Below, one piece after another: positions 37,925-49,885 of a stretch of DNA of 64,000 nucleotides. Numbering within the stretch: position 1 is the first letter of the stretch; each line of letters starts with the position of its first letter. The DNA comes from Phallusia mammillata (taxonomy: Eukaryota > Chordata > Ascidiacea > Phlebobranchia > Ascidiidae). The stretch spans positions 2,207 to 66,206 of the forward strand of contig QLIY01000150.1 in NCBI GenBank assembly GCA_003260075.1, in the 5' to 3' direction. The notes under the pieces were generated by a model. That model was not told the DNA's origin. It worked only from the letters and a program-made list of their open reading frames with translations, and searched no databases. Both the position numbers and the translations under genes were made by a program.

Positions 37925-38377
37925 GTCCATGGTACTTTTAGTATTTTTTTCAAGGATGAAAAATATAGGGAGGTTGTTTCAGAGGTTAAAACTGCTGTAA
38001 AAAAACAAACTTACTTGTCGGCAAATGTTTTGACAAAAAAAAACTTCCTTAATCATTACCCAATTCCGAAAATGTTAATTTCTCTCCACATAAGGCACCA
38101 GTAACGCTCTTTTTGAGTGCAGGTCAATGCTAATCTTAGAAATTCCCCCCCCCCGTCCATGGTACTTTTAGTATTTATTTCAAGGATGAAAAAAATATAG
38201 GGAGGTTGTTGAAGAGGTTGAAACGGCTGTTAAAAGAAAACAAATTTACTTGTCAGCAAATGTTCAACAACAAAAAAATTCTTTAATCATTAACCAATTC
38301 CGAAAATGTCAATTTCTCTCCACATAAGGCACCAGTAACGCTCCTTTTGAGTGCAGGTCAATGCTAATCTTAGAAAT
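37925..38377. repeat. Direct repeat around a 10-C run
   Basis: Copy A 37925-38144 and copy B 38155-38377 flank the run 38145-38154. The copies differ by substitutions and by small indels in A-runs, which break the short open frame seen in copy A; that frame is therefore unlikely to be coding. Confidence 0.87.
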
Positions 38378-39175
38378 GGAAAGTAATACTTATTGCGTTG
38401 TCGATCAAAATACGTTGATTCGTAACCTTACTAGTACTTATAAAATTCTTGCCGCAGCCGTGATGGCTTCCGACAGATTCGTTAAACAACCTGTATTTGT
38501 GTGCATTCCTTACGATTAACGCCCCCCGGCCAAATCGACTGGATATTTTTACAAAGTCAAAACCTGCGTGAACTATCGAAAATAATTGTCTAATTGCTTA
38601 TTTCCGTATCAGTTATTCCTCTTGTTTTCGTACGCCAGTGCTTTCCACCCTGTGGGTTGGTTCGAGTAAACTTTGGGTATCGTAGCCTTAATATATGAAT
38701 ATAAACTATTAAGAGTCCGCTGTTACCAAAAGGTTGGGAAATACCGTCTTATGCATACAATATGTGCGTTATGCAGTTTTTGGCATAATGTTATTTCTTA
38801 CCGTCTTAAGATTTCTTTAACTCGATTGACATTGGCTAATCTAAACCGTTAAACGCATTGTTTATAAGTTTAGTTGCTGTACAGTTTGTTTTTGCACTAG
38901 CTGCAATATTTATACCTATATTTCTCCTTTTGTAAAGCAAAATTAATTGTATGTACTTTGGAGGGACTATACAAATTAACATTATTTGCAAAACCGCGCA
39001 ACTCTTAGCACAATAACGGATAAGGTCGCAGTCAGTTTACAGCTTGGGTACAATTATACAGGATCAGAATTTTTGGTGTCAATTTGAGCCATTCAACAGC
39101 CGAACCAACCATTAAACCTTTTCGTTGACATTGTGGCTTAACGAGTATCAAAAAAGCGGTTAGTGAGGCTGTAAT

Positions 39176-39510
39176 TTTCCGTCTGGTTTTGTCATTTCCC
39201 GCCGTTGTTGATGGATGAATTTCTTTCAGAATATTTTCAGACACGATGCTATATTGCAACTGTTGTGTAATTGTTGGGTTAGTTTAGTACCAACTGTCTC
39301 ATTTTCTGTGGGCCCTTAGGTATGTTTACTTGATATCCCCCCCCCCTTTCCGTCTGGTTTTGTCATTTCCCGCCGTTGTTGATGGATGAATTTCATTCAG
39401 AATCTTTTCAGACGCATCAGAGCTATATTGTAACTGTTGTGTAATTGTTAGGTTAGTTTCGGACCAACTGTCTCATTTTCTGTGGGCCCTTAGGTATGTT
39501 TTCCTGATAT
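39176..39510. repeat. Direct repeat around a 10-C run
   Basis: Copy A 39176-39336 and copy B 39347-39510 flank the run 39337-39346. Differences include AATATTTTCAGACACGATGC versus AATCTTTTCAGACGCATCAG. Confidence 0.88.
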
Positions 39511-39724
39511 AACTCTCAAACTTTTTTGATTTTTTTAATGATGTCATCATATTACCTTTGATTAATGTATTTTTTCGTTGGCAAATTTAAAAAAGCAAAA
39601 TGACTTTTTGCTTGCATTGTTCTGTTTGCAAAGTTCACATGTGTATTATCTCAAGTGTGGTTGGAGCGTCATGGAAATCATATCTGTTTGGGGAGTCAGA
39701 AACACATTATCTACCTGTGACTAG

Positions 39725-39928
39725 GATAAGATTATTTGTCACATTTGAAAAGAGCCTCTGTGTCCTAATGAATATATTCTGCTGTTGATAATGAACTCTG
39801 AAAACAGTAACATCACGAAATCCCCCCCCCCGATAAGATTATTTGTCGCATTTAAAAAGGGCCTCTGTGTCTTAATGAATAAATTCTGCAGTTGATAATG
39901 GACTGTGAAAACAGTAATATCACGAAAT
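39725..39928. repeat. Direct repeat around a 10-C run
   Basis: Copy A 39725-39821 and copy B 39832-39928 flank the run 39822-39831. About eight substitutions (TTGTCACATTTG versus TTGTCGCATTTA). Confidence 0.88.
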
Positions 39929-39992
39929 GTTGTCTGCCAGTAGTCTTTTTATTGAGCAAACGTTTCAAAAACAACTGACATCATCAGTCAAA

Positions 39993-40313
39993 ATGAATAA
40001 TGCACAAGCGGAAAGTTACTTTCTTTGAAAACAAATAAATGACAATTTATGTATCAAGTGATTGTAAACTGGTTTAAAAAGTTTTTTTGCTGTCTTGTGT
40101 GTCTATGAAGTCACCCTATTTACTTACAGCAAAGTATTGTTTTGTTCACCCCCCCCCCATGAATAATGCACAAGCGGAAAGTTACTTTCTTTGAAAACAA
40201 ATAAATTACAATTTATGTATCAAGTGATTGTAAGCTAGTTCAAATGTTTTTTGCTGTCTTGTGTGTCTATGAAGTCACCCTATTAACTTACAGCAAAGTA
40301 TTATTTTGTTCAC
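39993..40313. repeat. Direct repeat around a 10-C run
   Basis: Copy A 39993-40148 and copy B 40159-40313 flank the run 40149-40158. Differences include ATAAATGACAAT versus ATAAATTACAAT and a few indels. Confidence 0.88.
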
Positions 40314-41334
40314 TGCAAAACACCATTTGAATATTAAAGGTGGGAAACTTACTTACACTTGCGCAATAAAATTAGTCACCAAATGATAAAAAATTATCAT
40401 AAAAATAAATAAAATATGCCAATCTCCCTAATCGCATGAATCACGTGTTTCACACTAGAACATTAACCTTAAAAACGCAAATTCACAAAACATCCATATT
40501 AGGAGAAGTCGGGTAAGGAGAATTGCAATTTAGGTGAAGTAACTCGGACTTTTTATCACGTGAATGCTTGTGATGCGTCAAATGCCGGTGATAAGGTTTG
40601 GTAATGTTATTCTTACCTACGCGGTAGTGACACTCATAAATGTGTGAAACTTTGCGCGGATTTTAGAATGATCACATATTACAAGTGGAATTAGTTGTTT
40701 GATAAAGTGTAGGTGGTAAATTTGTGCTAGATCCTCAGCAAAAAAATATTTCCTTCAATGAGCAAAAAACGTTAACTATTGCATGTTAAAAACAAAAACT
40801 GTGATTTAATGATTCTTTTTTAAGCTTTAAACTGCGAAAAACAGCAATAATATATACAACATCAATTTATCAATTCTGTTTCCTTTTTAGGCTTTCTGTT
40901 TCGTAAAAGTTGATCACCATAAATGTAACTTCCCGTTTGTTCAAGTTTAAGCACAGATTGTTTTATATTAAAGGCAAATAATACTCATCGTAGGAGCCGT
41001 GAATTTACTTTCTGTTGTGCCCAAAATTTATTTGTACATCCAGTCACAATTCATTGACATATGGCACGCGAAATATCCAACTGAATAATTTCCTTTCATA
41101 AATCCCAAATTAAAATACACAGAGGTATTGGCAGCGTACCAAATCATCTTGTTATTATCGACTGCGAGGCAGATGTCGTCTCATTTGCTCGCTATCAGTT
41201 GGCCACAAGCACACGCCAGATGTTATTGCTCCTCGTTTACCCAACGCAGTCAAGCGTGACGCGCTACGTTTTTTTACGCGTTACAACCTGTGCCCTATAG
41301 AGCGGCGGCCAGCAACTAACAAGGTGCCGAGTTA
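40314..41334. other. Non-genic stretch
   Basis: AT-rich with a GC-richer patch near 41200-41330. No gene or repeat recognised. Confidence 0.4.
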
Positions 41335-41669
41335 GAGTCACGAAAGTTCAAAGCTTTTGTTCTATTGCTGCTTGAACGGCTGTTGTTTAAAACTTGCCCA
41401 GTATGCTCAGCAATAAAGGATGTAACAGCAAGTAATTAAAGCGGGTTGGTTTCACTGTACATGTGTATGTGGCCAAGTGCCAAGCTTATCTAATATCCCC
41501 CCCCCCCGAGTCACGAAAGTTCAAAGCTTTTGTTCTATTGCTGCTTGAACGGCTGATGTTTAAAACTTGCCCAGTATGCACAGCAATAAAGGATGTAACA
41601 GCAAGTAATTAAAGCGGGGTTGTTTCACTGTACATGTGTATGTGGCCAAGTGCCAAGCTTATTTAATAT
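41335..41669. repeat. Direct repeat around an 11-C run
   Basis: Copy A 41335-41496 and copy B 41508-41669 flank the run 41497-41507. Four or five substitutions in about 162 bases (GGCTGTTGTT versus GGCTGATGTT). Confidence 0.9.
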
Positions 41670-42500
41670 TAGGCAGTAAACCTTTATAACAGTACATAAT
41701 GTACAATGTACTGTGAAGAATCGTAGTCCATTATTGTATTTATGCAACCCGTGTTAGTTTTTGTTTTGACAAAGTTGGTTTTTAACTAGAGCCTTGGGCG
41801 ATCCTAAATAACAATCGACGTGTTTACATAACTTAGCCAGGGGTAACCGAGTGCTGTAATTCGAGCACGAACGCTTTGAAATCAAGTCGTATTTGATACT
41901 GTCCTTTTCAGCAGCTGACAAACCATTGCCAGGAGTAGAAAAACAGTTTTAACTTTGTCTCTCATCTAGTACAGTGATTGTCAGAAAGCCAGAAATGCAG
42001 AAGACTAAATTTAAACATTAGATCTGCCTTTAAAACCGGGATACACAAAGTAGGTGAATTCAAAAGTTATCACTAGAGAGGTTGTATATGCTGTAAAGTT
42101 GCAAGGATAACAAAATCAGCGATTTCTGTTCAATATAAGTTCCTTGGTGTAAGCAATGTTATAATATGGGTAAATACAGATGAGTTAGTATTGTTTAAGT
42201 CCTTACTTACTTTACTACACAATACAGAGAGTGCTGCTTATGACATTTTAGTCACAATAGGTGATGTTACCTTCTCTTGACTTCTTTTACTAGCATGTGT
42301 TTGACGTTGGGTGGTTTATCGGGCGAATACCTGCCCGAGGAGGCTGATTATGATATGACTTACGCAAAAGGAATGACGCGTATGTTAACCCTCAAAGATG
42401 AACAAGATATGTGGGATTGTACCTTGCGCAACAAACCGGGCTATCCACGTGGATAAGCTTATAAAGCTTGAGTATATAAGTAGCAAAGAACGTTGGCTAC

Positions 42501-42509
42501 ATTTTTCAG

Positions 42510-42548
<39 letters not shown>

Positions 42549-42561
42549 TATATTTTTCAGA
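42501..42561. other. Run of 38 C with a 10-base direct repeat at its edges
   Basis: The C-run is 42511-42548. ATTTTTCAGA occurs just before it (42501-42510) and just after (42552-42561), a very short version of the duplicated flanks seen at other runs. A poly-Pro frame across it is an artefact. Confidence 0.75.
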
Positions 42562-44640
42562 CCATCGGCTCGAAACAGACAGTCGTTTGGAACAAAAATA
42601 GGAAAAAATTATAATATGTCAAGTTAGAATACGACAGTGTTTAACATGTTTTGGTAGAAGTCCATATTTTGCTCGTTGTGGCTGTTGTGCTGACCATAAG
42701 TTATCTTGTTTTGTTCATTGTATGTGTGGATTGTTACGTTTTGGCGTACAAGTGCAGCAGTTATTAAAAATGTTGAAGAACCATCATAGATTTGCAAGGT
42801 ACAAAAGACGTTTCTATTCCGTATAGTATCCTACGTGTAGTACTTTGGGTGGTTTCCATAAATGCGTTTCAACTTTTGGCATATCAATAGCGTTTGATAC
42901 AAGGTTGTAAAATAGCAATAAATTGAAATGTTATCGGAATCTGATGTGCGTTTTCAGACGAAACAATGTGTGGGAATAGAGTATTTCTAGCTCGTTTTCC
43001 CAAATTTCGATTCCTTGCTTCTCTCTATCACCGTAAGAGACGTATACTTGGTCGCCAGACGGCTACTTCGACAATTAAGTGCGCTGATGTAATCAAAATA
43101 CAAGTGGTACTTCACCATTGCACTTGTGTAGTCGGTCGTGTTTTGTCCGCTTGAGAGGAACTGGCCGACCACAGCGTCTGTTTCTCCCTACACCAGCAAA
43201 ATTGCGCAGAAAGGAATGCCGAGGAAATAATACAGATTGTTCGACAACTTGTGAACGAGATATTATCTTGTCTTCTGATAGGTGAATAATTAAACCCAAT
43301 GACGCTGTCGCTTGTTTCCCATAGCATTAAAATCCCTTTTCGGTCGCAACACAGGTATTCATTGCGTGGAATTTTAAAATAGTATTGAAAAGTTGTGATA
43401 AAATATGTTAAATTCTATTCAGTCCTTGTTATTACAAAACGAACGGTTATGTGCGGCTTTGGCAAAAGTTTAACAAAATTTGTGGTTCAACTGATGTGAT
43501 TCTGAACAAAATACTAGTTGTTTTTTACGAGCTTGTAATTTTGCTGATGCCAGAATGGTGCAAACTTTGCACATAATGCATTATGTATGTGACATTTGTA
43601 ACGGAACTAATTAAGCAGAGGCTCGTTGTGGTACCCTGGTATTGTTTTGATTCAAGATAAAGTTTGGAGATGAAGCTTTGCGATTGGGGAACTAAAATAG
43701 CTCTGAATTTGACCTGACCCATGTGTCGTGATAATAACAGTATCTTTGTCTATGCGCAAAGGCTGACTTTGACATATTGCTGGTGTAAAGGACTGACGCG
43801 AGCCGCGCTTGTGCAGACAGCTTTTTTGACACGATACGTATTAAGAAACCATAAATCTGAAAGGTTACAAGTACGCATGCCGGATTTTTCAAGTGTTTGC
43901 ATCAAAAAATTGAAACATCCGGTGGAAAATGGGCCAACAACACAAGTTGTTTTGTCCAATCGCGGAACCGCTGTTTTTGCATTGTGTACGAATATGTGCG
44001 CTGTACGTTGCCGTTGGATCCGCAACAATGCGCGACTTTGTTCAGCGAAACAACGTTCAGACCGATCGCGGCGTTTTATCCCGTCTATCTACTTTGGCCT
44101 TTAGCGGGCGGATTTACATTCCGAATCGGCGAGAAGGAAAATGTCACGCCGCAAAGGCGCGCGTCCAACGCTTCAGGCTACGATATTCATCTCTAATTTT
44201 CGACTAAACGCTTCCGCATTGGTAAGACTGTGGATGCTCCAGGTCTCCTCGGCCGCATGTCTAAGTATCCACAGGTCACGACCAGATTGCACGCATTTTG
44301 ATTGTTGACTTGTCGCGGAGTTAGGCGGTGTACACGGCGGAAACGATGATAATCCGCTTTCGCGAGTCGCCCCTTTGTCCAACGCGATCTGATCTGTCTC
44401 GACGCACGTTGCTAATGGGATGGCACGGTTTCTTCCACTGATGTTGTGCTACGCGAGTTCGAAGTTTAAGATTCCATATCGTGGAGTTTGTTTTTATCAG
44501 TATACCCCAAACCCGGAGTCGTGACTGCTCGGCTTGTAGCTGTCACAGTTCTTGGTGATAAGCTCGGGGTCTTTTCCGTTGTGTGAAACAAAGTTTCCAT
44601 TCAGTCTGCTGAATGCTGATGCCCAAATATGAACTGTATA
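42562..44640. other. Non-genic stretch with a GC-rich island at about 43700-44420
   Basis: The island is open in several overlapping frames on both strands (for example 43721-44104 and 43750-44028), as expected from low stop-codon density in GC-rich DNA. No frame shows a family motif or splice signals. It may be a regulatory island or 5' end of an unseen gene. Confidence 0.35.
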
Positions 44641-44797
44641 TTATGAACTGGTTTGTCAATGATTTAAATGTTTGTTATAGCATTGTATGAAATTTTAATC
44701 AGATTGTTGCGCAAATTCGTGTCGAATGTTATAAACTGGTATATCAATGATTTAAAAGTTTGTTATACCATTGTATGAAACGTTAATCAGGGTTGTT
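44641..44797. repeat. Diverged tandem duplication, two units of about 68 bp, no C-run
   Basis: Units 44641-44708 and 44729-44797 share ACTGGT..GTCAATGATTTAAA and GTTTGTTATA.CATTGTATGAAA. They differ at roughly one base in eight, more than most gap-flanking copies, and have no C-run between them. This looks like a real local duplication. Confidence 0.75.
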
Positions 44798-47700
44798 GTA
44801 ATGAAATAAATGAACTAAATTATGTTGTTTAGTACAGACGTGTTTTTATGATTAACCATTCAACAAGTTATTATGTATGTTCAAAGAGTATTAAACTGCT
44901 CTAATTAACTACGACTACCACAAAAACGACCAATCAATAGCCTCAACCACATTTTACGTACAGTGGCAATGATATTGTTTATGTTTCTCCTTCAGTTTTT
45001 AAACAATTTGACAATGTGTATTTGAAAGGTTTGTGGTCTGCTCGCTATAACAGTCATTACGTCATAGCAGAGTGCCTGCAGTGCATTTTAGAATACACCC
45101 ATTGATTTATTGATTAGTTAGGTCAGGCCGACCTGAAACCAGGCTTAAAACGACCGGTGTATATATCAGCTAATGGAAGTTGCCTTTGTCGAAATTCCCT
45201 TTGCGCTATGAATGTTTTATGACGTGGTTTTGAACGTTTACGAAGCAAAGGGCCCATGTTTCTATAAGGTTGCTTAATCAACTGACAACACTAGTTGAAA
45301 TAAAGGAAGTGTGTATTTTTCGCGTTTTAGTTATCTCCGAGTAGATTACCGTGTCATTTGCTAATGCACTGTGTTCAAAGCTGTTATTGTGTGTGTTTGG
45401 ACCAATTTTGGATTTATTGACTATGTTTAAGTGATAAACTACCTTTGTTTTGCATGATTGTTTTTATTGCTAAGGCGAAACCAGTTTTATTCTATTGCCT
45501 ATTGCCAGTTAAAAAAATGAAGCATCTTTTAAACGCATAGCTTTCAAAGTTCACTAAAATGTTTTCAAACATGTTGCTAACAAAACCTTATTGTCGAACA
45601 ACCCGTTGCTTCTAAACTACCCAGCTTTTCAAGATTCGTCCTTTGTCTCGAAACAACGAAAAAGCGAACTAGAAAAACTTCCCTTTTCGATGGCGTGGGT
45701 GCACTATTCCTCATTGATACCCCAGACATGACCACAGTGGTGCGTTACTCCTTGATGGTTAGGTTTGCCATTTAGTGTTCGAAACCTTGTCTGGACGTTT
45801 GATCCGCCATATGCACTGTAAATAGTCAGATGCCTTTGTTGTAGCCAAACAACTTCTTCTTGTAGCTGTTTGGTGATTGGTTCTGGGGAGCTTTGTGCGG
45901 AAGGGAAGTCCAAACGCGTTAAATCTCACACGATTTTGGCCGTGAATTCGGGAGAAACTACCTCGCTCGACGTTTTTAGGGACAGAAGTGTCTTTCCCAT
46001 ACATGTCTTCCACATGTCTGCCAGAACTCGTTCCGAAATAGTAACGGTTTCTCATGGTAGTCAGGAGAATCTACTCTCAAAGCACTTCCCTTTTTGGGTC
46101 TAGATGTGTTGCAACGTCAGGCTCAGACCATAGTTGCCTGTCCCCAATGGTCATTGCTGCGCCACCATTCGCTGGACGCCGATGGTTGCAATTTGTCACC
46201 TGTTCAAAACGGAAATGCGCGTTTTCGCGAATTTCAATTTGCCACTTCCGCAATCAGGGCTATTTTCGCCCAAGCTACAGCCCTTTTTTTCTCCTCGGAA
46301 ACATTGTGACGTGAGCGTTTCTGTTTATTTTGGCACACTTTCAATCATTCTGCAAAAATTATTGCAACGGGATTAAATTGTATTACATGATAAAAGATAA
46401 TTTCACTTTGACATTTTGGTATATTCGTTTTCCTAATCTTTAAAAATCGTGTGTAATTTTACCAAAAACTGTCCACTAATACTGTTTCCTTGGTAACCTC
46501 TTTTCATATTTAGAGTTATACTTGAAAACAAGTGATCGTCGATAAGTGTGGCCTGTCAGGGGGTTAGATACTATTCAATCGATTGATTCCAAGTTTCAAG
46601 TTAGTTGTAATTTTTGTGCTGTAATATTCTTTTCTGTAACGTTTTGTTGCCAAATATTTGGCGTTATGGTGTCCATTGCCCAAAGCATTTTACATTACTT
46701 TTAAAAAGCAAAATGAAGACAGCCAATGAAATGCATTCGAGCAATCTGCGCCTATACGACCAAACGTTTGACGTAGCTAACGCAATGCATAGAAGTTAAA
46801 GGTTTCCTTCCTGCAGTAGCGGCCGGATCGTGAGAACAATTCGACTTTTGAGGCGATGCAGCGCCGTACCAATTCACTAATTACGCACGTGCTCCTGCGC
46901 GCGCAGGATATTGTGACGTCATAGCGAGAGAACTGCCAGAATTTGACCTTTCAAGCTGGAGACAGGAGCCTTCGTACAGATTTTTTACCAGCTTTTTGAC
47001 AGCTTGCATGTGTGGCTCCCACCCAGTGCAGGCATCCAATACGGAAGTCGTACGGCTTGAATTCAACAAATTGGGAATGACTGCGGACATTTTTGGGCGC
47101 GTATAAGGCAGCGCACATTCTCATGTGCAAGCGTGAATGTTCGATAAGCGAGATTGCGATTGAGAATTATAAAATTAAGATCTTCAACATTTTTAAATTA
47201 TAAATATCTGTGTTAGGGTCTTATGCTGTGTCAACCTTATCAAACAGACTTTATAACAACTTACAATTTTGCTCTTGTCTTTAGTAATCCGTTTTTTTTT
47301 TGGCATCAACTTGACCAAATCCTTTTGTATAATTTTGATTACTTTTACATTCAAATTTCGGTTGGACGGTTATTATGTTCTGTAGTCCTGGTCTTAACCC
47401 GTACAGTCCGAAAGAGTATGGAATGATATGTTGTCGTAATCAATCTTTTACTGCTATTTAGCACATGTACCATAACCTGCTGGACTAACAGATGCGTAGC
47501 ATTGAAGTTAAGTTTCCTTGTAGCAGTTTACGTGCTCGCCGGTACTAAAACCATGTTAATAAATCTATGTGGGGATGGTTTTACATATAGTAGTCATTGT
47601 TTACATTTATTTACCTCTAAACACACAGGTCGTGTTTCCCAACTATTATATATAGCGCTACCCGTTTTCCTTTATCTCTGCCCAATCTCTCAGATTTCCC

Positions 47701-47996
47701 ACTGCAGCCAATACTTGCTAACATCAACATACGGTGTTCCCATTCCCTTGGGAGCCGATCCACAATCAGCTTCGATCGACCAAAAGCGATGCGAGATCGG
47801 CAACAATAAATCTCTGACTGCTCGCTGATTAATTGTAAGAGCTTCATCAAATAATGATGACTTCTGCCCAATCTGCTCTTGTTTATTTTCAAATTGGCCG
47901 GCTGGGATTTGCTACAGCGGTTTGAACAAGGAATTAGGTGGATTTCGATATCACTTTGATTTGATCATGTTTGTTTTGAAAGTATACTTGAACGTT

Positions 47997-47997
<1 letters not shown>
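44798..47997. other. Non-genic stretch with a GC-richer island at about 45700-46320
   Basis: Overlapping open frames in the island on both strands lack family motifs. Nothing supportable is seen in the rest. Confidence 0.35.

Positions 47998-48055
<58 letters not shown>
47998..48055. other. Run of 58 C, probable gap
   Basis: The flanks do not repeat each other. GGGTTAGATACTGTTC shortly after it (48076 onward) resembles GGGTTAGATACTATTC at about 46560, a short dispersed similarity of unknown meaning. Confidence 0.7.
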
Positions 48056-48203
48056 TGACCATGTTGCCTGTTGAAGGGTTAGATACTGTTCAGTTCAAAT
48101 ACTTTCAGTGAACGTTTTTGATATATTCCATGTTATAATATGCTTGTGAAATGTTAGTTGTTGTTTTGTCTGGCTTGGGAAAGCAAGCTTGCATTAATTG
48201 GGT

Positions 48204-48329
48204 ACCCTAATTCTATTAATCTCTAAAATGATTTGTTTATGAGAAATGGTTCGGAATATACCCCCCCCCCCCACCCTAATTCTATTAATCTCTAAAATGA
48301 TTTGTTTATGAGAAATGGTTTGGAATATA
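48204..48329. repeat. Direct repeat around a 12-C run
   Basis: Copy A 48204-48260 and copy B 48273-48329 flank the run 48261-48272. Only one substitution in 57 bases (GGTTCGGAA versus GGTTTGGAA). This is the shortest pair. Confidence 0.9.
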
Positions 48330-49418
48330 CATATTTTCATGCCTTTCAGTCTGATGTATAGTAACCTAAAAATATGATTTGTTGTGGGCCTTTTTCGTAC
48401 TATACCCCCTCTTTGAAAAAAAGAGCGTTACGTAAGCAATAAACAGAAGTCACCAGAAACTATAGGATGCACTTGTCTGCATATAGTGCCTGACCGTGAC
48501 GTAATGCAGTGAGTTCTGTCGTCGTTTTCGTCACACACGAACCCAAATGAACCCTCACGTAACATATTGCGGTGGTCGGCGGCGCCTTAACGTTTGTAAA
48601 TCGCACGTGGTGTGATATTTCGCGACTGCGTGTTACCGCACACAAATATTTGACATCGCTTCGCGTAGATCTTGTTGCGTGCTGAGCTTTGTCACCAATG
48701 ACGCCGATCGCTCTTTGGGGACTTTTCATGCGACCAGGCTTGCGGTGGGTAAAACCCGTAAGAACATAGATAAATGCTTTAAAGTGTGCTATATCAAGCT
48801 GTTTGGGATGTGTTATTAATTTGAAGTGTATAATGATAAGTTGCAAGCAACAAACTCTTAGCTAAGAGTTTTCCGAGTCTATGAAAGCAAACTGCTGAGA
48901 GATGTTGCACCTATTTTTGCATACTGTTTTAGTATATTAGACATTCTGTCTGTAGCAGACCTCTAATTTGTGTGTGGTTTAATTGGGACGGCAAAAATTT
49001 GCGTATAATGTAAAATGCCAATTAGACGGAAATTGCAGGGTTAGGAAAGCGTATTTCGGAACAGGTTAAAACCCTATAACTGTTGCATAGTGTTGAGCAA
49101 ATACCCAAACTGATTTGCGCTACATCACCTGGAATGTAGGTATGTCGAATCCGGGTGGTCTGTAGGTGGTTTTGCGTCACAAGATTATGTAATTTTCATA
49201 CGGGTGGGCAGCAATTATGTAAATCGCACTTGCCGCTTTGGTGATTATCTTAAAATCGGAAATATGCACTACAGCAATGCAAGATTAATTTTCACTATCG
49301 CAGCAACCACGAAGAATCAGATTTGAGTCTGCAAATTTGTAACAAACAAAGAGTAACAGAAGGTTTTGCAGTGCGCGATACATACACCTGTTGTAAGGGT
49401 GTTATGTTATTTTGTGTT
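48330..49418. other. Non-genic stretch
   Basis: A 128-residue minus-strand frame (48460-48846) has no recognisable features. Nothing else is seen. Confidence 0.35.
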
Positions 49419-49625
49419 TAGCTGTTTGTGACCAGGAGTTTAAATTCGCTGCAAAATTATGTTTAAATTTAAATTTATTTTTGTTTAAAGATGTTAGCGT
49501 TTTTGTGACCACGAGTTTTAAATTCATTGCAAAATTATGTTTCAAATTTCATTTTGTTTTTCTGTCAAAATGTTTAGCTTTTTTGTGACAAGGTGTTTTA
49601 AATTCATTGCAAAATTATGTTGAAA
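49419..49625. repeat. Tandem repeat, three units of about 77 bp, no C-run
   Basis: Units begin near 49419, 49495 and 49573 with TTAGC-type sequence followed by TTTGTGACCA, then TTTAAATTC.TTGCAAAATTATGTT. The units differ by substitutions and short indels. A genuine minisatellite-like array; its third unit runs into the gap-flanking copy starting at 49620. Confidence 0.8.
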
Positions 49626-49885
49626 TTTCAACCTATTGCAAAGTTCCGAACAATACATATTGTTACAGAGAGCTAAACCGAGAACTGTGTTCCAGCCTGT
49701 GTAAAAGAAATTAATATTTTAGTGAAATGGTTTGAATGCCCCCCCCCCTTGAAATTTCAACCTATTGCAAAGTTCCGAACAATACATATTGTTACATAGA
49801 GCTAAACCGAGAACTGTGAACTGTGTTCTCGGTTTATGTTCAGCCTGTGTAAAAGAAATTAATATTTTAGTGAAATGGTTTGAAT
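49620..49885. repeat. Direct repeat around a 10-C run
   Basis: Copy A 49620-49738 and copy B 49749-49885 flank the run 49739-49748. Copy B has about 20 extra bases (a second GAACTGTG and CTCGGTTTATGTT) in the middle, an indel polymorphism. Confidence 0.88.

Noticed and set aside
37880..38104. 74-residue frame (MYIRQYGENNPHV...)
   Set aside because: The duplicated copy has indels that break the frame, so it is not under coding constraint.
38637..38746. hAT-like element with CAGTGCTTTCCACCC and GGTTGGGAAATAC ends
   Set aside because: The ends match only partly and no flanking duplication is visible.
42398..42601. 67-residue frame with a proline run
   Set aside because: Created by the 38-C run; no family features on either side.
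43721..44207. Overlapping 92-127-residue frames on both strands
   Set aside because: GC-rich DNA with few stop codons; none of the frames shows conserved motifs or a splice context.
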